From: Centrapalus pauciflorus
Lineage: Eukaryota; Streptophyta; Magnoliopsida; Asterales; Asteraceae
Direction of reading: 5' to 3'
Assembly: GCA_020465985.1 (NCBI GenBank)
Contig: JAANYP010000404.1
Location: 127,484-191,483, forward strand
DNA: 64,000 nucleotides
Positions 1 to 10,047 of this stretch are shown one piece after another (the stretch's first letter is position 1; every line of letters begins with the position of its first letter). The notes below the pieces were generated by a model, which ran no database searches, was not told the origin of the DNA, and saw only the letters and a program-made list of their open reading frames with translations. The position numbers were made by a program, and so were the translations under genes.

Positions 1-3000
1 GTTATGGAGATTTAGTTTCAGAAAATCTCATCATCCAACATGTGAACTATGTACCGGGATTGGGCCACAATCTCTTTAGCATAGGACAGTTTTGTGATAA
101 GGGTCTCGAGGTGAACTTTAAAGCCACAAAATGTAGTGTGAGAAATGATTCGGGAAATGAATTGCTGTCAGGATTCCGTAACTCAAACTTGTATACCATC
201 GATCTGGCAAAACTCAAACTGAAAGAAAGCATTTGCCTACTCTCCAAGGCTTGAACAAAAGACTCTTGGTTGTGGCACCGTCGCTTATCTCACCTCAACT
301 TTGACAATATTAATAAACTGGTCTCAAAAAGTCTTGTCAGAGGTCTGCCAGTGCTCCGGTACGACAAAGATCACCTTTGCGGAGATTGTGAAAAAGGAAA
401 AATGAAAAGAGCAGCACATAAACCCAAACCCGAACCCACATCCAAAAGGCCGTTAGAGCTCCTCCACATGGACTTATGTGGACCAATGAGGATCCAAAGT
501 ATCAACGGAAAGCGCTATGGTTGTCGTGGATGACTATTCTCGATACACATATGTTCGATTCTTGCGAACCAAAGATGAAGCTCCCCAACATATCATTGAT
601 TTAATCAAACTTGTTGAGACAAAGTTGCAGTCAGCTTTCCAGTTCATCAGAACAGATCAAGGCACAGAATTCAAGAATTCGGTTCTTGAAACTTTCCTGA
701 GATCAAAAGGCATTCATCATCAATATTCCGCTGCCAGGACTCCACAACAAAACGGGATTGTCGAAAGACGAAACCGAACACTAGTGGAAGCTGCTCGAAC
801 AATGCTTGCCTATTCAAAGTTGCCAACGTTTCTGTGGGCCGAAGCTGTTGCCACTGCTTGCTACACGCAGAATCGCTCAATAATCCACAAGCGCTTCAAC
901 AAAACTCCCTTTGAGCTAATTAACAAACGATTACCCTATATCAAATACTTTCGTGTTTTTGGTTGCAGGTGTTTTGTACTGAATGACAGGGAGAATCTCG
1001 GAAAATTCAGCGAGAAGGCCGATGAAGGAATTTTCATTGGATACTCCACATCATCGAACTAGCGAAGGATCTTGCCCTGAGTGATTTACAGGGAGAGGCA
1101 CAGTACCGGAGTCAGAATCGAGAGGATCAGATGAATGGGGGAGAACTAAGTCACCCTCTTTTTGCTATGAGATGATTAGACAGCTAGGCTCGTATCTATC
1201 GTGTCTACAACACTCGCACAAGGACTGTGAATGAAAGCGTTAATGTATCATTTGATGAATTGGCTGAATCCAGTAATGAAGCTACAACTTCTAGGCCGCC
1301 AATTTCTCAAACTCAGAGTCCTTCGAATTCTGCAACAACTGACGACTCATTAAATACTTTATTTGATCACGTTTATAATGATTATTTTGAGTCAGCTAAT
1401 CCAAATGTTTCATCTTCTGTTCCTGCAGAACAAACTGTGATAACATTGGATAACTCGGTGATAAATGCAACAACATCATCTGATTCAGTACCAACTGAAA
1501 CATCTCCAATCACCGAATCCTCTCCTCAACAAGCATCAGAATCAGCTCAACAAGATTCCTCAAATTCTGTTATTCCCGATCAAACCGATGACGAACCAGA
1601 ATTTGTTGAACCAGATATCATAATGCCATCTCTTGAAAGAATAGAACAATCAATCATCCAATCTGATGTTCCTCAAACTCAACCATCCAATTCTCCGCTT
1701 CCACATGAAATCAAATGGACTCGTAGCCACCCCACTGACCAAATCATTGGTAACCCATCCACTGGAATTCAAACGAGACGTGCTTCAGCCAATGAATGTC
1801 TGTTCTCATCATTTCTAAGCAGTGCTGAACCTTCTCGTGTGGATGAAGCTTTAAAGGACCCTGACTGGATTGTTGCTATGCAAGAAGAATTGAATCAATT
1901 TGAACGACTGCAAGTATGGAGATTGGTGCCCAAACCATAGAATCGGATCATTATTGGAACGAAATGGATCTTCAAAAATAAGCGAGATGAAAATGGGATA
2001 GTGGTAAGAAATAAAGCAAGACTGGTTGCTAAAGGATATCGTCAACAAGAAGGACTTGACTACGACAAAACTTTTGCTCCAGTTGCAAGACTCGAGGCCA
2101 TCAGAATATTCTTGGCGTTTGCTGCATACAAAGATTTCAAAGTATATCAAATGGACGTCAAAACAACATTCCTGAATGGAGTCCTTAACGAGGAGGTCTA
2201 TGTTTCACAACCTGAAGGTTTTGTTGATGAACATAAACCTGATTATGTTTATGTTTTAGACAAAGCCTTATATGGTCTAAAACAAGCTCCTCGTGCCTGG
2301 TATGATAGCTTATCTTCATTTCTTACCCTATCTGGTTCTTCAAAAGGTGTGGTAGACACAACTCTGTTTACTAAATCTGAGGGCAGACACATAATGCTTG
2401 TACAAATCTATGTGGATGATATTATATTTGGATCTACAAACCCTGAGTTTTGTAAGAGCTTCTCAGACCTTATGGAGTCGAAGTTTGAGATGAGTATGAT
2501 GGGAGAGATTAACTTCTTTCTCGGCTTACAAGTCAAACAGCTTCCAGAAGGAACTTTTGTCAATCAGTCTAAATACACTTTAGACATGCTGAAAAAATTT
2601 AAATTTGATTCTTGTACATCATCAAAAGTTCCTATGGCTTCTCATTGCAAGCTAAACGCTGATCCTTCTGGAAAAAGTGTTGATGCGACACAATACAGGG
2701 GTATGATTGGCTCATTACTTTATCTCACGGCAAGTAGGCCAGATATATCCACATGTCTTTGTGCACGTTTTCAAGCAAACCCAAAAGAATCACACCTTCT
2801 TGCTGTAAAGAATATTTTCAGATACTTAAAGGGCACTCCAAATCTTGGACTTTGGTATCCAAAAGGATCCAATTTCGATTTAACTGCTTTTTCAGACGCA
2901 TTTGCAGGTTGTCATCTTGACAGAAAGAGCACTTCAGGAAGCGTTCAATTCCTAGGGGAAAGGCTGGTTAGTTGATCATCAAAGAAACAAAACTGTGTTT

Positions 3001-3347
3001 CACAATCCACAGCTGAAGCCGAGTACGTTGCAGCTGCTAGCTGTTGTTCTCAAGTGTTGTGGATGCGAACACAACTGCGTGACTATGGCTACTTGCTATC
3101 CAGAATCCCTATCTACTGTGACTCCCGAAGTGCCATCGCGATCTCTTGCAATCCAGTTCAACACTCTCGCACAAAGCACATAGACATCAGGTACCATTTC
3201 ATCAAAGATCATGTAGAAAAAGGTACAGTTGAACTCTATTTTGTTCGAACGGAGGATCAATTAGCTGACATTTTCACCAAGGCCTTGGACGATTCTCGGT
3301 TTCAAACCTTGGTTGCAAAATTAGGCATGTTGAATAATCCGGCTTAG
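1..3347 (+). pseudogene. Ty1/Copia polyprotein remnant (gag-pre-integrase, integrase, RT, RNase H), SIRE-like
   Basis: The frame is open at the left window edge and ends at TAG 3345-3347. In order it shows a gag-pre-integrase region (WHRRLSHLNFDN near 271), an integrase core (DDYSRYTYVRF at 526, TDQGTEF near 654, the glutamate in PQQNGIVERR near 747), a low-complexity linker (1227-1800), a Copia reverse transcriptase (NKARLVAKGYRQQEGLDY at 2010; catalytic YVDD near 2410) and RNase H (DRKSTSG, AEAEYVA, DSRSAI) ending in the LGMLN motif usual for plant Copia. It is dead as read: in-frame stops at 252-254, 1938-1940 and 2973-2975, a frameshift near 515, and a 128-bp insertion after 1059. The YVDDIIFGST motif and the extra downstream ORF suggest the SIRE/Maximus lineage; that placement is from memory. 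Confidence 0.93.
1060..1187. other. 128-bp insertion interrupting the Copia integrase-RT linker
   Basis: Upstream the frame reads GYSTSSN and stops; it resumes at 1188 as ARIYRVYNTRTRTVNES, which would normally follow directly. The intervening 128 bases fit neither frame. CTAG occurs at both junctions (1059-1062 and 1184-1187), which could be a short target duplication or chance. No transposon ends are recognisable. Confidence 0.6.
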
Positions 3348-3502
3348 ATTTATCTAATTTATCGAACAAAATTTAGTACAACTATATCTTTGTCTACATC
3401 TGTCTTTGATGAAATGAATTTTTTATTGTCTATATCTCTAAGTGTTTATCTGAAATAATGACATGTTTTGAGTAATTGGTATTTGTATCTGTTTGAGATT
3501 TT

Positions 3503-3517
3503 GAGGGGGAGAGAAAG
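3503..3517 (+). other. internal polypurine tract after pol
   Basis: A purine run (GAGGGGGAGAGAAAG) lies about 155 bases after the pol stop, where env-less Copia elements have the plus-strand primer next to the 3' LTR. Here the LTR is 6 kb further on, so this is either a central polypurine tract or a relic of the element before it gained the second ORF. Confidence 0.5.
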
Positions 3518-3539
3518 CCAATCGTTGTTATCACTTTAA

Positions 3540-4060
3540 AGTTTAGTTGTTATCATTTTCAATTTTTATCAGAAAACATCAAAAAGATTTTCTTTTATTT
3601 TAGTTTAATCTTTATTTATTTTAGTTTAATCTTTATTTATTTTAGTTTAATATTTATTTTTTTACTTTACTTCTTTTCAATTTTTTATCTGAAAACTTCA
3701 AAAAGATTTTATTTTATTTTCTTTGGTTTTCTTTATTTCTTTTATTTTATCTTTAGTTTTTATCAGAAAAACTTCAAAAATATTTTATTTAGTTTAATTT
3801 TTATTTCTTTTCTTTATTTTTTTTTTTGGAAAACCTCAAAAATATTTTCATTTCTTTAGTTTATAGTTTTTATCTTTAACTTTTTCACAAAATCTCAAAA
3901 AGATTTGTATTTTTAATTTTTATCAGAAAACCTTAAAAAGATTTTCATCAAGTTCATTTAAGTTTATTTTATTTCATCAAATTTCAGAAAAACCCAAAAA
4001 GTGTTAATTTATTTGTTTTGTTTTTGTTTTTTTTTTGTTAAAATATCAAAATTGCCAAAC
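3540..4060. repeat. degenerate tandem repeat in Copia spacer
   Basis: At least six loose copies of a 50-110 bp unit containing TTTTTATCAGAAAAC followed by TCAAAAAGATTTT can be seen (around 3560, 3685, 3760, 3830, 3880, 3925). The sequence is T-rich on the + strand and has no coding frame. Confidence 0.6.
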
Positions 4061-4069
4061 TTTTTTTGA

Positions 4070-4194
4070 ACTTGTTTAAATAGAAAAAAGGGGGGGGCCG
4101 GTTTTGCTTCATCTTCTTCCCCCCTCCTTTCCAAACAAACCGAACCCCTCCCCTTCCCTAAAGTTCTTCATCTTCTTCTTCAAGCTCTCATAAG
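4070..4194 (+). promoter_or_regulatory. candidate internal leader exon/promoter for the second Copia ORF
   Basis: After AT-rich sequence with a TATA-like TTTAAATAG near 4074 comes a G run, then a CT-rich leader (CTTCATCTTCTTCCCCCC and similar), a composition typical of plant 5' leaders. It ends at AAG|GTTTGT, a plausible splice donor at 4194/4195. There is no ATG in the leader. Its role as a subgenomic leader is inference. Confidence 0.35.
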
Positions 4195-5933
4195 GTTTGT
4201 TTTCTTTTCTTCATCTCTATTTCTTGTATTTCTTTCTTGTTTCTTGTTTATATATATGTATTTGTCATTCTCTGTATGTATATTTTTTTTGGGGTATCCG
4301 AGACCCCCTTTGTCACTGTGTCTTTATCGATTCCTTCCATGGTGAGTTGTGTAGACTGATTAATATTAGTATAAATGATGTATTGAGTGTGAAGATCTGT
4401 TTATTTTCTGATTTCTACCGAAATGTATGAGATTTATTACTTAAAAAATGCAAAGAAGTTGTTTCGGATATGGGTTCACCGAAACCTAGGGTTCCGGTAC
4501 CCCTTCAAATGGTTTCGGTAACCTCCTTTTTTGATTTCAAATTGGTACCGATAAGTCACACGGTTTCGATAGTTTAGATCTACCTAGGGTTTCGGTATTG
4601 TTAATTCTTTAAATGGTTTCGGTATTTTTGGTTCTTAAATGGTTTCGGTAGTTTAGATGTAAAATGTTTTTGGTAGTTTAGAGTTTGGTTCTAATATGGT
4701 TTCGGTAAATTAATTCTTTCAAGGGTTTCGGTTAGATTAATTCTTCTTTGGTTTCTGTAGTGTTAATTCTTCCTTAGTTTCGATATTTTGTTTCTTAATT
4801 AGTTTCAGTAGTTTAATTCTAAAAGGTTTCAGTAGCTTAACTCTAACCTGGTTTCGGTAGTTTAAATTTCAAGGTTTCGGTAGTTTAAATTTCCTGGATT
4901 CGGTAGTTTAAATTTCCTGGTTTCGGTGGTTTTATTTTTCATGGTTTCGGTAGTTTAATTCTTAAATGGTTTTGGTAGTTTAATTCTTAAATGGTTTCGG
5001 TACCCTTCATATGGTTTCTGTAAATGATTTCTGTATATGGTTTCGGTAGATTGAATTCCAATGGTTTCGGTACTTTTGGTTCCACCATGGTTTCGGTATT
5101 TTGGTTCCTGGTTTCGGTATTCTACTTTTCCAAGATTTCGGTATTCTATTTTTCCATGGTTTCGGTAAGGTTGGTTCCACCATGGTCTCGATATGTTTGG
5201 TTCCACCATGGTTTCGGTAGTGATAATTTCATCTTCATGGTTTCGATGATTTCAATTCATTGGTTTCGGTATTTATGATTTTTTTTTGATAGGTTTCTGT
5301 AATTTCATTTGTTTTTATTATTGTTGTTCATTTTTCGTTAAAACTGTTTTTGGTTATTTATTTTTTATTATTTATTATTATTTTGTTTGGAATTTTATTT
5401 TGTTTTACTTATTCTTATTTTTTTTGTTTTTATTTTTTATTTTTTTTAAAAATTTTTTTGTTTTATGTTTTATGTTTTATGTTTTATTTTATTTCTTAAT
5501 TTTTTAATTTTTTCTAATTTCTTCTTATTTATTTTATTTTAATTTTAGTTTATTTTCTTTTTTCCTCTTCTTTTTAATTTTTAAGTTTAGTTCAAATTTT
5601 GTTTCTTGTATTTTATCTAAATTTTTTTTTGTTATCTTTATTCTATAATTCTTTTCTTAAATTTTTTTCTATATTTATTTTCTTTTCTTTATTTCATTTT
5701 TTCTTTACTTACTTTCTCACTTATTTATTTATTTCTTCTTCTTAATGTTAAATTGTAGAATTGTTATTTATTTTTTTTTTTTGTTTGTTTTGTTTTCTTC
5801 TTTCTCGTCGGATAAAGTTAGTTTAAGTCGCTCGAACTATTTCATCCGTAGTTATCTAACTCCTTATCCCTTATCTACTAACTGTCATTTGTATCTATTC
5901 TGTTTGTTAACCAATTCTTATTCTTTTCAACAG
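4195..5933 (+). other. candidate intron joining leader to the second ORF
   Basis: The stretch begins GTTTGTTTTC and ends TTCTTTTCAACAG, seven bases before the ATG of the second ORF. It is T-rich throughout (5286-5930 is almost pure T-rich sequence), as plant introns are, and contains the TTTCGGTA minisatellite. Removing it would place the ATG close behind a CT-rich leader. No coding frame is credible inside it. Confidence 0.35.
4440..5285. repeat. TTTCGGTA minisatellite
   Basis: More than 25 copies of a core ATGGTTTCGGTA recur every 20-40 bases, joined by short T-rich linkers such as GTTTAATTCTTAA. Unit length varies, so frames on both strands stay open briefly only because of the repeat. 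Confidence 0.85.
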
Positions 5934-5940
5934 AATTCAA

Positions 5941-8900
5941 ATGGCTGCTCAAGCATATCGGTTGTTGGACTCCGATCTTTGGGTCTCCCATTTAGCAAAC
6001 AACTGGAAGTTAGACCCCGAGTCTTTCTTCAAAGTCAAAAATGTTGTTTATGACATCATTCAGGGCCACCGGATCAATTATGCTTTGACTGCTGCTGAAT
6101 CTGTTCCGAAAATCTATCTTCAGCAGTTCTGGCATTATTTGGAAATTATTACTCTAAATGGCGAAGATTTATTTCAAACTAAGATCGACAATCTGACTGT
6201 TACACTTTCCCTACCCATGTTGCGCGACATCTTGCGGCTTCCCACTGAAATGCAATCCAAGGCAAACTCGATTTTGATCCTCTGGTGGAAGTCGATACGT
6301 TATGTACAGACATTCTTAGCATGGGATATCATGGTCCTTTATCAAGAATCTCTCAATTCAAAACCAAAGGTCTTCAGGGTCTATGGTTCGTCATCTGGAA
6401 TATCCTGACCAAGTGCATGACAGGGAAAACATCTGGCCATGACGCTGGAAGTGTGGCTACGCTTCGAATGTTTCACTCGTTTGTATTTGATCGTCATTTT
6501 GACTACGGTAACTTTGTCTGGGAAGAAATCAGTGAATATATTCAAGATAAAGCTAATGACAAAAAGAAGAAAAGATACATTCCTTTCCAAAGATTCTTCC
6601 AACTCTTTGTCAGATATTTCATGGACACACATCCAAGGACTATTTTTCCAAGACTCAAGAATCCGATATATCCCGTATACTCCTTGGGATTTCTGAAGCC
6701 ACATCCCGTTCAACAAGGCATTGTGATTCGTCCTCTCCCGCAAGAACTCTTAGCGCATGCTGATCAATCGAGCACTCGTGTAAGAGAGTATCTAGGCCTT
6801 AATTATCCAGCTATGGCTGCCCCAGCACCGGGACAGCCTTCCCAAGCTGGTAGGAGTGAGAATTCTGTGAGTTCTGAGGGCGCAGGGGGAGATGATGGTT
6901 CTGATAGTTCTGAAACTGCTGAGGAAGTCAGGATGGAAGTCGAGAGCGTAGGAGTAGCTGAGGGAGTCGGTCTGGTCGTAGAAAGAGTAGAGGGAGCTGA
7001 GGGAGCCGGGATGGAAATAGAAAGAGTAGAAGTAATTGAGGGAGCCGGGCTGGAAGTTACACCTGAAGAAGAAGCAGTTGTTGCACCGTCACCAATACAG
7101 CAACTAGCTACAAAGCCAAGACGGGCCATCAGATCAAAGAAAGCTCATGATATTCCCGCACCTGGTCCATCCCCGAATATGGAGTCCCTACCGGTGCACA
7201 CAGCAGAAGATCGATCAAGTCCTATCGCTGAACATATTCCTTTTGATATCCCAACTTCTGAAGGAGCGGTAGAAGACTTAACTGCAGCAGAGATACTCTT
7301 TGAATCTGAGCGTGAGGCTATGATGGACTTTGTGCTTCCGAGTCCGAGAGACAATCTATCAGGGAGCGCCGAGAGGTTAGAGAGTGTTGAGGGTGAACCC
7401 CAACCAAGACAAATCCGGGCAAGTCAGTCTAAGGCCATTAGCCCAATGGTCGATTGCACACCCCACCCTAGCCACTCACTGGTCTCTCAACAGACCAGTG
7501 TTTCAATTGCGCACGGGGAAATTCCACATATGCCACCACTGTCTCATTTGGAGACAGGAGGTGTTGAAATCCGACGATCCCCGCCCCGATCGTCACCATC
7601 TTTGATGAGCACGCTTAGTCCCACACGTCATTATACACACTTTAGGACACCTGCTGCATCATCTGATGTCTTTGTGACATCCGGAACTTCTGGATCCGCT
7701 CACACCACAAGTGTGGCGGAAATGACGGAAGGAATTCCAGCCACAGCTAACGTTATGCCAACTGTGACAGCTGGACACCCAGGTACTACACCTGAGGTGG
7801 AAACGGGGGATCTACGTGAACCCCGGGTTACACGAGCAGACCTGGATGCTCTAAAGGCATACCAGGAGGAGCAGTTTGGGTCTATTCTTCATCTTCTGAA
7901 GGGTAAGGATCCAGCCTCCTCCTCGGTGCCGCCTCCAGGACAGGTTCCTCCTTCTCCCGTACCAGTCCACAGTGATGATCTTGTCACGAAAGCCGATCTG
8001 AGAGCCTTCCGTGCAGAAATCTCCACTCTTATCAGTTCTCAGGTCGAGGCGGCTACAGTTTCACTGGTTCAACTGTACTCATCGTTGGAATCAAAGTTTA
8101 AAGAGCTACAGTCCCAGTTATCCGTCATGCAACAGAGTTTGGCTAGCCTGGAACAATCTTGCAGGCCCGCTGCCCAAGGACTTAAACGTCGTCATGATGA
8201 CCCTGAGGATGAGGGTCCTCCTGAGGGGGAGAAAAGGCAGCGGGTATCTACACCTTCTGAGGCTGCCATAATAAGTGAAAGGCAATTTTCAGCTGTCATA
8301 GGGGAAGATCAGAGTTCAGAGGGTTTAGAAAAGGTCACAGAGTCTGAAGCTCACAACATTCAAGATATGTCTCGTGCTATGATAGTTTTTGAGCCATCTG
8401 AATCGTCTCTGAATCCATCCGGTCATGATATTATTGAAATATTCTCAGATGACTCCGATGATGATCTCCTGATTCCCAAAGTAGAAATTCAATCTGAAAA
8501 ACCAACTGAATCCATGACTTCTCCCATTCCATCTGTGAACCGTGCCACAACAGTCGATGCCTTTGAAGAAAGAATCGTCCGAACAAAACTTAAGTCATGA
8601 AGGATTAGAGAATTCTTTGTTTCTTCAGAGGTAGGACAATCTTCTTCAGCTCCAACCTTCACTGAAGAACAGCTTGCTGAAAAAGAAGCAGAATGGGTTG
8701 ATGCATTGGTCGATGGGGGTCTCTTTGATTCAGAAAAGGAAAAATGGAGAGCCATGACAGTTGAAAAGGCCCATGAATACCTTCGCGTTTCTCCAGAGCC
8801 AACTGAACGTACAAATCAGGCTGAAAGAAAGAGACACAAGAAGAGAGAGAGAAAGAAGTACATCAAAAAGATGTATGATGAAAATCTTCTCTATCCCTTC

Positions 8901-9695
8901 CTTGAACACCATTTAGACTTTACGTTCTCTAAGGAATCGGTTGGGAAGATCTCTAAAAGGTGGCTACTGGGGCTCGATGAACGTCCAAGGTCTAAGCAAA
9001 TGGAGTATGAAGTCGTGATGCTTCGTTATCCTCAAGAAATACAAAGAGTTAAGTCTAATGTTCGAATTAAAAAGATCAAAGATATTTCATGCCACAAGAT
9101 TTCCAAAATCTGGTCTCCATCATTTACTGTTGTCCGAGAAAACGATGATGTGTCTATGTTTGGTGAGCCAGATCTGGATAATCTTGAATTCGACGATCTT
9201 GAGTGGTTGTTTCTTCGTCTAAAAAAGGCAAGGCCAAGTAAGCCACGCATTTGTGCTATAATGGCGATTCTCCGATGTATGCGTCGCATCTCCGTGTCCA
9301 TGATTGTCAAAGATTTCCAAATGGCAGTAGAAAACCTGAGTAGTCGTGTAGGTCTGGCAGCTCCTCGATATGAGTTTCCACATATTCACCAACACCCTCA
9401 ATTTAAGGTTCTTCTAAAGCCTGAACATGGAGTTGTGTTCTGCAACATCAAGAATGAAAAGTGCTTCATGAGATTCGAAGAAATAGCTGCCTTTTCAGAT
9501 GGTACATTGAGACTGATCAGAAGTGACCTTCATGAGCATCTTGAACAAGACAGTAGCTTGCCTTCTTCACTTCGTCTTCCTCTTGAAGAAAACAATGAGA
9601 TAAGGAGAGGTATTGAGCTGATTGACGATCGTTTAACACTCCGAGAATACATTAGACGGTTTGAGGTCTATCTTCAGCTGAGGCAAGACATGTGA
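5941..9695 (+). pseudogene. Copia additional ('envelope-like') ORF, broken
   Basis: The reading starts at ATG 5941 and ends at TGA 9693-9695, about 1,250 codons, broken by one frameshift near 6270 (frame 1 to frame 3) and one in-frame TGA at 8598-8600. In order: a conserved-looking N-terminal region to about residue 270 (DSDLWVSHLANNW, LPMLRDILRLPTE), an acidic E/V/G-rich and then S/P-rich middle, a coiled-coil-like stretch near 8000-8165 (DLRAFRAEISTLISSQ), basic patches LKRRHDD and EKRQRV resembling nuclear signals, an acidic stretch IEIFSDDSDDD, a KR-rich run (RKRHKKRERKK near 8835) and a basic C-terminal region. I see no convincing signal peptide or transmembrane segment, so 'envelope-like' describes position only. 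It lies between pol and the 3' LTR on the same strand, as in SIRE-type elements. Confidence 0.75.
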
Positions 9696-9722
9696 AGTTT
9701 TTTTAAGTGTTAGCTAGAATTG

Positions 9723-9736
9723 AAATAGGGGGAGAA
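9723..9736 (+). other. polypurine tract of the Copia element
   Basis: GAAATAGGGGGAGA lies directly before the TGTTAGACA start of the 3' LTR, the expected plus-strand priming site. Confidence 0.75.
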
Positions 9737-9737
9737 T

Positions 9738-10047
9738 TGTTAGACATATTTATTTCAATTTCTAGTTAATATCTTTTGTTTGTAATAATTTAATTTCTAG
9801 TTATGTATTTGTTTTTGTTATGTTTAAAGTTCAAGGACCTGTTATGTAATTTTTCCCAAAGTTTCTTTGGTTATAAAAACCAAAAGAGATGGAGGTTTTG
9901 ATGTTGTTGAAGAAAGAAATATTGCAGTGATATATTCTCAAGAGCATTTCATCTTCTTCACCCAATAGAGTATTTTTCATTGATAAATCTGTTTGAGTGT
10001 TACTCTATTTGCCATGGTTGTATAATTTCTGGGAAATCAAGCTTTCA
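9738..10047 (+). mobile_element. 3' LTR of the Copia element (310 bp)
   Basis: It starts TGTTAGACAT just after the polypurine tract and ends GCTTTCA. A TATA-like GGTTATAAAAACC lies near 9869. The right boundary is supported because 10048 onward matches a sequence that is uninterrupted at 16351. The 5' LTR lies left of the window. The 5-bp target duplication should be ATATG. Confidence 0.8.

Noticed and set aside
5024..5278. Coding frame through the TTTCGGTA repeats
   Set aside because: Low-complexity repeat translation only; inside the candidate intron.
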